Below, piece after piece: positions 25,252 through 30,837 of a stretch of DNA of 30,837 nucleotides (its first letter is position 1; each line of letters starts with the position of its first letter). A program made the translations under genes and the position numbers. The notes under the pieces are model-generated. The model was not told where the DNA came from. It was given only the letters and a program-made list of their open reading frames with translations, and ran no database searches. The DNA lies in contig CAJKOJ010000020.1 in NCBI GenBank assembly GCA_905201505.1, forward strand, positions 1 to 30,837, read 5' to 3'. The DNA comes from an uncultured Eubacteriales bacterium (GTDB lineage: Bacteria; Bacillota; Clostridia; Lachnospirales; CAG-274).

Positions 25252-26196
25252 ATGGAATTATACAACAAAATTATAAATGGCTGCACAGCTTCAAAAGCTG
25301 ATTTAATGACATTAACAGATTATGATTTAGACGCATTGTGCACCTTTGCCGATAAAATAAGAAAGCATTTTATGGGTAATTCATTTGATATATGCACAAT
25401 TATAAACGGCAAAAGCGGCAAATGTTCTGAAGACTGCAAATACTGTGCCCAGTCAGCACACTACAGCACAGACTGCCCCGAATACCCTCTTTTACCAACG
25501 GATAAAATAGAAACTTATGCTCAGTATAATGCCTCTAAAGGTATAGCACATTTTTCCGTAGTGACCTCAGGCAAAAAACTTACAAAAGACGAAATAAATT
25601 CTCTTTGCAGTACATACGGCAAAATAAATAAAGAATGTAACATTAAGCTCTGTGCCTCTCACGGACTGCTAGATTATGAAAGTCTTAAAGCTATAAAAAA
25701 TGCAGGTGTTACACGCTATCACAATAACTTGGAAACTTCAGAGAAATATTTTAAGAATATATGCACTACACATAGCCCTCAGGATAAAATCCGCACCATA
25801 AAAGCGGCTCAGGAGGCAGGTCTTGAAGTTTGCAGCGGCGGCATAATGGGACTTGGTGAAACTATGGAGGACAGAATAGATATGGCACTGCAGTTGCAGA
25901 AACTTAATGTAACTTCTGTTCCCATAAATATACTTAATCCAATTAAAAATACTCCTTTAGAACATAACAAAATACTTCCATATAATGAAATAAAGCGAAT
26001 TATAGCCATTTACCGCTTTGCCCTGCCCGATAAATTTATAAAACTTGCAGGCGGCAGAGGACTTTTGCCTGATAAAGGCAAATCACTGTTCTTATGCGGT
26101 GCAAACGGAGCAATATCAGGTGATATGCTTACAACTGCAGGCATAACAATTGATGAGGATAAAAAAATGCTTTCTTCTATTGGTTACAAACTTTAA
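25252..26196 (+). CDS. bioB: Biotin synthase
   Basis: Radical-SAM enzyme that inserts sulfur into dethiobiotin to form biotin. 314 residues from the ATG at 25252, chosen because GGAGG sits 5 nt upstream; the ATG at 25240 would precede the ribosome binding site. The radical-SAM cysteines are C58, C62 and C65 in GKCSEDCKYCAQSAHY. Other family segments are HNLETS-like YHNNLETSEKYF, CSGGIMGLGET (with a 2Fe-2S-cluster-type cysteine), and the PINILNPI and LAGGRG motifs (the latter carrying the conserved Arg). It stands alone; no bioA, bioD or bioF is in view, so the cell may take up dethiobiotin or keep the other genes elsewhere. Confidence 0.95.
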   Translation: MELYNKIINGCTASKADLMTLTDYDLDALCTFADKIRKHFMGNSFDICTIINGKSGKCSEDCKYCAQSAHYSTDCPEYPLLPTDKIETYAQYNASKGIAHFSVVTSGKKLTKDEINSLCSTYGKINKECNIKLCASHGLLDYESLKAIKNAGVTRYHNNLETSEKYFKNICTTHSPQDKIRTIKAAQEAGLEVCSGGIMGLGETMEDRIDMALQLQKLNVTSVPINILNPIKNTPLEHNKILPYNEIKRIIAIYRFALPDKFIKLAGGRGLLPDKGKSLFLCGANGAISGDMLTTAGITIDEDKKMLSSIGYKL

Positions 26197-26218
26197 TGAA
26201 TTTTTAATTATTATACTA

Positions 26219-26247
26219 TTGATAGTTTTAATTTTTAGGTATATACT
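26219..26247 (+). promoter_or_regulatory. Promoter of the WG/stalk protein gene
   Basis: TTGATA (26219-26224) and TATACT (26242-26247) are separated by 17 bp. A small palindrome ACTTAG-GATA-CTAAGT (26245-26260) overlaps the -10 and start region and could be an operator. Confidence 0.65.
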
Positions 26248-26277
26248 TAGGATACTAAGTAACAAGGAGGGTTATAT

Positions 26278-27582
26278 ATGAAAATTAAGCCATTGATTAC
26301 AATTATAATGTCATTATCTTTATTAATACCTGCCAATGTATATGCTTACAGCAGTCTTGAAGTCATTGAATGGGCAGATGATAAAGGTGCTGTTGAACAA
26401 TATAATATTGTAACTGATTTAAAAGGACTTAAAGGTGTAACAGACAAAAACGGTACGGTCATAATGGATATTGTTTATAAAGATATAAAACTTTTACCGG
26501 GCTGGAACAAATTTGCCGTTCAGAAATCAAGCGGCAGATGGTCTGTTATTGACTTGTCAGGCAAAAGCTATTTAAAAAACACCTATGACTATATTGATAC
26601 TCAATACTGTGACAAAGGCTATATAGAAGTCGGATATTATGGCGAAAATGAATTTAAAAACAATGTTGGCATAGTAGATAAAAATATGAATTTAGTTGTT
26701 CCCGTTGAATATCAGACATATATATACACAAATAAAAGTGAATTGCTTTTAGGCAAGCTCAATTCAGACAATTGCTATGACTACTACAAATTACAGGAAG
26801 ACAATACCCTTGAATATATTAGAACGCTTCCCGGAATTTTAAGTGCGGACAATAAAAATGTCAATTATTATTTAACTTCTTATAAAGTATGCAATGAATA
26901 TAATGCCGAAACTGAAAAGTATACAAGAGGCTATATAACAACATTGGGTATGGCAGATGAGAACTATAATATAATAATTGAACCAATATATGAAAACACC
27001 GTTTTCTCTTTCAACAACAATCTTGCCATAGTAAAAAAGGATAGTACATACTATGAATCAACTTCCACAGGCAAAACAGGCAACGGCAAATACGGCATAG
27101 TCGACAGAAACGGAACAGAGATTGTTCCCTGCAATTATGATTCAATTGTAAGAAAGGGAACAGATTATGTCCTTACTCTTAACAGTGACAAGACAACTTT
27201 AAGTGTTAATGAGCTCTACAGCACAGATGACAGCACAATAAAAATATTGATAAACGGCACTCTGCTTAACAGTGACAACAAACCTGTTATTATTAATAAT
27301 TCTGCTATGCTTCCCCTCAGGGATATAGCTGAAGCCCTTAATGCCCGTGTCAGCTGGAATTCTGCATCAAAAACAGCGGTTATTTCTAAAGATAATGTTG
27401 CAGTATCAATTACTGTCGGAAGTGACATAATGCTTGTTGGCAATAAATCTGTCCCGGTTTCACAGCCTGCTCAGATTATAGACAACATAACTTATGTACC
27501 ACTCAGAAGTCTTGCTTCAGCATTAAACTGCATAATAGATTGGGACAGTACTAATAAAGTTATAACTATAACTTCTGTTTAA
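26278..27582 (+). CDS. Secreted WG-repeat protein with copper-amine-oxidase-type stalk domain
   Basis: 434 residues. A signal peptide (about 1-24, ending NVYAYS) precedes a repeat region (about 45-305) with at least four WG-like units of the form G-(I/V/M)-x-D-x-N-x-x-x-x-x-P-x-x-Y, such as VGIVDKNMNLVVPVEY and YGIVDRNGTEIVPCNY. The C-terminal part (about 322-434) is a copper amine oxidase N1-like stalk domain in two halves, with MLPLRDIAEALNARVSW and YVPLRSLASALNCIIDW. These domains are common in cell-surface proteins of Clostridia and do not imply amine oxidase activity. Probably attached to the cell wall or secreted; the ligand is unknown. AAGGAGG lies upstream of the start. Confidence 0.85.
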   Translation: MKIKPLITIIMSLSLLIPANVYAYSSLEVIEWADDKGAVEQYNIVTDLKGLKGVTDKNGTVIMDIVYKDIKLLPGWNKFAVQKSSGRWSVIDLSGKSYLKNTYDYIDTQYCDKGYIEVGYYGENEFKNNVGIVDKNMNLVVPVEYQTYIYTNKSELLLGKLNSDNCYDYYKLQEDNTLEYIRTLPGILSADNKNVNYYLTSYKVCNEYNAETEKYTRGYITTLGMADENYNIIIEPIYENTVFSFNNNLAIVKKDSTYYESTSTGKTGNGKYGIVDRNGTEIVPCNYDSIVRKGTDYVLTLNSDKTTLSVNELYSTDDSTIKILINGTLLNSDNKPVIINNSAMLPLRDIAEALNARVSWNSASKTAVISKDNVAVSITVGSDIMLVGNKSVPVSQPAQIIDNITYVPLRSLASALNCIIDWDSTNKVITITSV

Positions 27583-27590
27583 AATTAAAA

Positions 27591-27661
27591 TATACTTTGC
27601 TTAATAAAATAAGGCAGTCAGCGTAAGCTAACTGCCTTATTTATAACTTAAACAAAGTATA
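27591..27661. terminator. Long inverted repeat, convergent terminator
   Basis: Inner stem AAATAAGGCAGT (27607-27618) with ACTGCCTTATTT (27631-27642), plus an outer pair TATACTTTG (27591-27599) with CAAAGTATA (27653-27661). It lies between two converging genes and has A/T runs on both sides, so it can terminate both. Confidence 0.75.
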
Positions 27662-27680
27662 ATTATAAGTTATATAGTTA

Positions 27681-29069
27681 TTAAACAAGTCTTCTTCCCA
27701 TAAGGACGCCCATAATTGAAGCCATCATAAGCCCTCTGGTCCAGCCGCTTGAATCTCCAAGGCAATACAAACCTTTTATGTTTGTATTAAAATCCTTATC
27801 CATCTTCACCCTGTTGCTGTAAAATTTAAGCTCAGGCGAATAAAGCAGCGTTTCAGTTGATGCAAACCCCGGTACAACGTGGTCAACAGACTGAATAAAG
27901 TTAATTATATTTATCATAGCTCTGTATGGCATAGCCGCAGTAATATCTCCTGCAACAGCGTCAGGCAGTGTTGGCTTTAGGTTAGACTGTGAAAGCTCTT
28001 TCTGCCATGTTCTCTTGCCGTCCAGTATATCTCCGAATCTCTGCACAAGTATATGTCCTGCACCAAGCATATTAGTAAGCTCACCGACTTTCTGTGCATA
28101 GGCAATAGGCTGATTAAATGGCTCACTGAAGTTATGAGAGCAAAGTATTGCAAGATTTGTATTGTCAGACTTTAAATCCTTGTAAGAATGTCCGTTTACA
28201 ACGGCAAGGTCATTGTCATAGTTTTCCTGACTTACAAATCCCCCTGGATTTTGGCAGAAAGTACGCACCTTGTTTTTAAACGGCTTAGGGTATCCAATAA
28301 GCTTTGATTCATAAAGCACGTTATTTACTTTTTCCATTATTTCATTTCTTACTTCAACTCTTACGCCAATATCCACTGTTCCTGGCTGATGTGCAATATT
28401 GTGCTCAGCACATATTTTTTCAAGCCAGTCAGCACCTCTTCTGCCTGTTGCCACAACTATACTTTCAGCATATACTTCCTTTTCTTCCTTACTGTTTGAA
28501 AGCATTACACCTTTGCATATATTGTCTTCCAGTATCAGATTTCTGCACTCATATCCAAATATAATTTCAACACCGTTGTTAAGTAAGTACTGTTCAATTT
28601 CATAATAAATTTTCTGAGCCTTTTCAGTTCCCAAATGACGTATAGGACAGTCAACAAGTTTAAGCCCTGCTTGTATTGCCCTTTTTCTTATATCCTTAAC
28701 TTCTTCTGTATTTCCTATTCCCTCAATATGGTCATCTGCACCAAATTCAAGATAAATGTTATCAGCATAATTTATTGTTTCCTGTGCAAGTTCCTCACCT
28801 ATAAGACTTGGCAAATCTCCGCCTACCTCATAGCTTAAAGACAGCTTGCCGTCAGAAAAAGCACCTGCCCCTGAAAAGCCTGTTGTAATATGACAATAAG
28901 GCTTACAGCTTACACATTGCTTAGTCTTGCTTTTTGGGCAATGTCTTTTTTCAATAGGCATACCCTTTTCCACAATCAATATTTTTTTATTGCTTCCCTT
29001 TTTTATCATTTCAAGAGCAGTAAAAATACCTGCGGGACCTGCACCGATAATTACAACATCTCTTTTCAT
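27681..29069 (-). CDS. FAD-dependent oxidoreductase (COG2509-type)
   Basis: 462 residues from the ATG at 29069, with AGGAGG 7 nt upstream; a start 9 codons earlier would place the ribosome binding site within the gene. The N-terminal MKRDVVIIGAGPAG is the FAD dinucleotide loop, with the acidic end at VEKG. It is followed by a cysteine-rich insert (CPKSKTKQCVSCKPYC), then TTGFSGAGAFSDGKLSLS, a signature of this family of uncharacterised dehydrogenases. The second FAD motif is VVATGRRGADW; the end LYCLGDSSGWTRGLMMASIMG contains the third FAD-binding segment. The substrate is unknown. It has a perfect promoter and a purine-type riboswitch upstream, which points to a link with purine metabolism. 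Confidence 0.88.
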   Translation of the reverse strand: MKRDVVIIGAGPAGIFTALEMIKKGSNKKILIVEKGMPIEKRHCPKSKTKQCVSCKPYCHITTGFSGAGAFSDGKLSLSYEVGGDLPSLIGEELAQETINYADNIYLEFGADDHIEGIGNTEEVKDIRKRAIQAGLKLVDCPIRHLGTEKAQKIYYEIEQYLLNNGVEIIFGYECRNLILEDNICKGVMLSNSKEEKEVYAESIVVATGRRGADWLEKICAEHNIAHQPGTVDIGVRVEVRNEIMEKVNNVLYESKLIGYPKPFKNKVRTFCQNPGGFVSQENYDNDLAVVNGHSYKDLKSDNTNLAILCSHNFSEPFNQPIAYAQKVGELTNMLGAGHILVQRFGDILDGKRTWQKELSQSNLKPTLPDAVAGDITAAMPYRAMINIINFIQSVDHVVPGFASTETLLYSPELKFYSNRVKMDKDFNTNIKGLYCLGDSSGWTRGLMMASIMGVLMGRRLV

Positions 29070-29110
29070 AAATTTACCTCCTGTAACTACAGCCATTTAT
29101 ATTAACATAT

Positions 29111-29176
29111 AAAAAACTGCCCAATTTTGACTACAATATTCCCTTTCAGGATTAATATAGTCAACTGTAGGCAGTT
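29111..29176 (-). terminator. Riboswitch-controlled intrinsic terminator
   Basis: On the minus strand AACTGCC (plus 29170-29176) pairs with GGCAGTT (29115-29121), and TTGACTA with TAGTCAA further in, followed by a T-run (plus A-run 29111-29116). The left arm uses the aptamer's P3 and GACTA bases, so aptamer and terminator exclude each other. Confidence 0.75.
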
Positions 29177-29217
29177 GGTAGAAACGCTTGCCCCTTATGC
29201 AAGCTTATATATTTAAT
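29152..29217 (-). promoter_or_regulatory. Purine-type riboswitch aptamer (guanine-like, variant loop)
   Basis: On the minus strand the core is TATAA, P2 GCTTGC/GCAAGC (plus 29186-29204), the invariant joining segment GTTTCTACC (plus 29177-29185), P3 CAACTG/CAGTTG (plus 29162-29177) and GACTA (plus 29158-29162). P1 is AATATA with TATATT. The base equivalent to xpt position 74 is C (plus position 29160), which in this class specifies guanine-type ligands. L2 is ATAAGGG and L3 begins CC, so the GG-CC kissing pairs can form, but L3 is only CCTA if all P3 pairs form, three bases shorter than usual. Ligand is inferred, not shown. Confidence 0.8.
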
Positions 29218-29230
29218 CTCAAACGATAAA

Positions 29231-29259
29231 ATTATATCATATTAATATACCATTGTCAA
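29231..29259 (-). promoter_or_regulatory. Consensus promoter of the riboswitch/flavoprotein unit
   Basis: On the minus strand TTGACA (29254-29259) and TATAAT (29231-29236) are separated by 17 bp. This is a full consensus promoter starting transcription just before the aptamer. Confidence 0.9.
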
Positions 29260-29347
29260 TACGTTTTTATATTGTTTACATATTATTAATGTGTTAATTA
29301 TTGGTTATTTTTTTTACATAATACCATTATGCAATAAATAAACATAC

Positions 29348-29375
29348 TTGCAAAATAAATTATTTGTGATATAAT
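29348..29375 (+). promoter_or_regulatory. Promoter in the CRISPR leader
   Basis: TTGCAA (29348-29353) and TATAAT (29370-29375) are separated by 16 bp, pointing toward the array. A leader transcript of about 100 nt would precede the first repeat. Confidence 0.6.
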
Positions 29376-29486
29376 ATAGATATAATAAATGCCGCCTGGA
29401 AAAATGTAGTCATTTTTTACATTTTTTGGCTTGTTTACTGCACTTTCTGAAAATGCAGTAAAATAAGAAATGGCTTATTTACTGAG
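29376..29486 (+). other. CRISPR leader with hairpins and a direct repeat
   Basis: AT-rich leader on the side of the intact repeats. It contains two inverted repeats, AAAAATGTA...TACATTTTT (about 29400-29427) and TTTACTGCA...TGCAGTAAA (29434-29462), and a 14-bp direct repeat with one mismatch, TGGCTTGTTTACTG (29427-29440) and TGGCTTATTTACTG (29471-29484), the second copy ending 2 bp before the first CRISPR repeat. The stretch 29260-29347 holds only AT-rich sequence. Confidence 0.6.
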
Positions 29487-29715
29487 GTTAAAGAGAAACA
29501 AGGGTTGTATTGAAACAGTATTTGTAAAATACCTTAGAATTTTTGCTTGTTGGTTAAAGAGAAACAAGGGTTGTATTGAAACTTTTTTATTTCTTTTACC
29601 TTAGGTAAAGAAATTGTAGTGTTAAAGAGAAACAAGCGTTGTATTGAAACCAAAACATATAACTATTTTTTACAGGTAAATGACCGTTAAAGAGAAACAA
29701 GCGTTGTATCAACCC
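29487..29715 (+). CRISPR. Four-repeat CRISPR array, no cas genes in view
   Basis: 30-bp repeats at 29487-29516, 29553-29582, 29621-29650 and 29686-29715. They begin GTTAAAGAGAAACAAG and end TTGTATTGAAAC. Spacers are 36, 38 and 35 bp. Repeats 1-2 have GGG and repeats 3-4 GCG in the middle. The fourth repeat is degenerate at its end (TTGTATCAACCC), marking the trailer, so the leader is on the left. Length and the ATTGAAAC handle are typical of type I-B or type III arrays of Clostridia. With so few spacers and no nearby cas genes it depends on Cas proteins encoded elsewhere or is a relic. Confidence 0.92.
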
Positions 29716-29774
29716 CCAAGCTAACCTTTACGTATTTCCATTAATGAAAGTTTAAAGGCATTAAACAAAAAACA

Positions 29775-29814
29775 AAAAAACTGCTCTGTTCACAATTAAC
29801 AGAGCAGTTTTTTG
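29775..29814. terminator. Terminator after the CRISPR array
   Basis: CTGCTCTGTT (29781-29790) pairs with AACAGAGCAG (29798-29807), flanked by an A-run on the left and TTTTTT on the right, so it works in both directions. It would end the pre-crRNA. Confidence 0.88.
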
Positions 29815-29852
29815 TATTATTAAAAATATCTTTACAAATCAATACACTACCT

Positions 29853-29898
29853 AAAAAAAAGAGCACAAGGTAGCTAAATACCTTGTGCACACTTTTTT
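29853..29898. terminator. Terminator of the LytTR gene (bidirectional)
   Basis: GCACAAGGTA (29863-29872) pairs with TACCTTGTGC (29879-29888), with an A-run before and a T-run after. On the minus strand it follows the LytTR gene. Confidence 0.88.
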
Positions 29899-29983
29899 TC
29901 TTCTTCATCAATTCTATGATTTATCACGCTAAATTTACACCGATTAAATTTTTAAATACTCACTGTTACTTTACCAAATAATT

Positions 29984-30754
29984 TCAATTGGCTATTTTAT
30001 CTCCATCTATATTCCCCTGTTCTTCATCACCTTCAAATTCGTCTGTAGTATCAACTACACTGTCAATATACGCTCTCACATCTAGTCTGTATGGTCTGCT
30101 GATAGGTATTACATCGCCGTTAGTGAGTATAATTGTCTCACTTCTGCATTCTTTCACATAATTTATATTTATTAAATATGACTTATGTATAAGTATAAAT
30201 CCGGGCACAGGGTCAAGGTCGCATATTCTTCCGTAGCAGCTATACTCCCCGTCAGTAGTCACAATAACTAACTTTCTTCCTTTACAAGTAAAATATAAAA
30301 TATCCTTATATAAAATCATTTTTACATTACAGCGATTCTTTACTCCGAAGAAAGATTTAATATCATTTCTTACGCCTTCAATAGCCTCAAACATTTTATC
30401 AATGTCTTTCTCTTTCACAGGCTTACGCATAAAATATAAAGGTCTGCTGTTAAAAATTCTCAAGTCATACGTCGGTTTATCACTTATATATACAAGGCTT
30501 ACAGATTGATTGTTAAGTTCTTTTCTGATATATTCACCAATTTTAAACCCGCTGGTCTTGCCAATTTTCGTATTCATAATAATAACATCATAGTCAGCAC
30601 CGGAATTAATATTGGATAACATTTCCTCACTATCATAAAACTTGTCGATTTCTATCCTTAATGACCATCTTACAATGTGATACATCAACATTTTTTCGAT
30701 ATTGTCGCAAGATTTAACATCTGTGTCGCAAATTGCAATATAAAGCATATTCAT
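29984..30754 (-). CDS. LytTR-type response regulator with atypical receiver
   Basis: 256 residues. The N-terminal receiver-like domain (about 1-128) keeps the acidic pair D10/D12 (CDTD) and the late lysine (MRKPV, near 110). The position of the phospho-acceptor aspartate is N61 (DVIIMNTKIG, where the family has D-x-x-x-x-D). The C-terminal LytTR DNA-binding domain (about 140-232) has ILYFTCKGRKLVIVTTDG, FILIHKSYLINI and the closing PISRPYRLDVR. An acidic tail (DEFEGDEEQGNIDGD) ends the protein. LytTR regulators of Clostridia often control peptide-signalling or surface functions with a HPK10-type kinase; none is visible before the window ends. Start at 30754 with GGAGGG upstream. Confidence 0.9.
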   Translation of the reverse strand: MNMLYIAICDTDVKSCDNIEKMLMYHIVRWSLRIEIDKFYDSEEMLSNINSGADYDVIIMNTKIGKTSGFKIGEYIRKELNNQSVSLVYISDKPTYDLRIFNSRPLYFMRKPVKEKDIDKMFEAIEGVRNDIKSFFGVKNRCNVKMILYKDILYFTCKGRKLVIVTTDGEYSCYGRICDLDPVPGFILIHKSYLININYVKECRSETIILTNGDVIPISRPYRLDVRAYIDSVVDTTDEFEGDEEQGNIDGDKIAN

Positions 30755-30804
30755 AGCACTCTCCCTCCTATTACGTTAATATTTTTAATATATTAGATGA
30801 GTTT

Positions 30805-30833
30805 ATTGTATACTATATTACAAAATTTGTCAA
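30805..30833 (-). promoter_or_regulatory. Promoter of the LytTR gene
   Basis: On the minus strand TTGACA (30828-30833) and TACAAT (30805-30810) are separated by 17 bp, about 50 bp before the start codon. This suggests that the gene is the first of its transcript. Confidence 0.75.
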
Positions 30834-30837
30834 TATA

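Noticed and set aside
29376..29486. tracrRNA in the CRISPR leader
   Set aside because: No anti-repeat matching the CRISPR repeat and no cas9 in view; the repeat is of type I/III style.

Overview
The window looks like chromosomal DNA of a low-GC, plant-fibre-degrading anaerobe of the class Clostridia. The reasons are consistent GGAGG-type ribosome binding sites, AGA/ATA-rich codon use, sigma-A-like promoters, a secreted pectinase with a dockerin, a WG-repeat/copper-amine-oxidase-stalk protein, and a 30-nt CRISPR repeat ending in ATTGAAAC. I would not name a genus. There are no rRNA or tRNA genes, no transposase and no phage genes in view.

Layout. (1) 1-2010: threonine synthase (thrC) and a 6S RNA gene with its own promoter and terminator. 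The codon use of thrC differs from everything to its right. (2) 2105-10872, all on the minus strand: a YbhJ-type aconitase-family hydratase, then pgk, tpiA, gpmI and eno (lower glycolysis without gap), then a small lipoprotein. Several of these genes have their own promoter. (3) 11206-15986, plus strand: a GNAT-domain protein, then a long leader with tandem hairpin repeats, then a 1204-residue secreted PL1-GH105-dockerin pectinase. (4) 19554-16043, minus strand: a tight operon with a tRNA theme (mtaB, an AlaX-type editing protein, a 54-residue membrane protein, csaA) that ends with a nicotinamidase-like hydrolase. (5) 19653-21134: an unrecognised helical protein with a His/Cys-rich tail, convergent with an iron-sulfur flavoprotein. 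(6) 21831-25166: folate genes folC, an HD hydrolase, folP and a folB-folK fusion, followed by bioB under a BirA-like operator. (7) 26278-27582: a secreted WG/stalk protein. (8) 27681-29259: a COG2509-type flavoprotein under a purine-type riboswitch. (9) 29348-29715: a four-repeat CRISPR array with leader and no cas genes in view. (10) 29984-30754: a LytTR regulator whose receiver lacks the phospho-acceptor aspartate.

How the parts work together. The minus-strand glycolytic block carries 1,3-bisphosphoglycerate through to phosphoenolpyruvate. The secreted enzyme would cleave pectate backbone and trim unsaturated oligomers outside the cell, feeding that pathway. The fol genes build dihydropteroate and polyglutamylated folate. 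The mtaB operon concerns tRNA modification and quality control.

The most unusual items are the duplicated leader in front of the pectinase, the guanine-type aptamer with an apparently ON-type terminator and a shortened loop, the metal-tail protein, and promoters whose spacers or -35 elements lie inside hairpins (tpiA, bioB).
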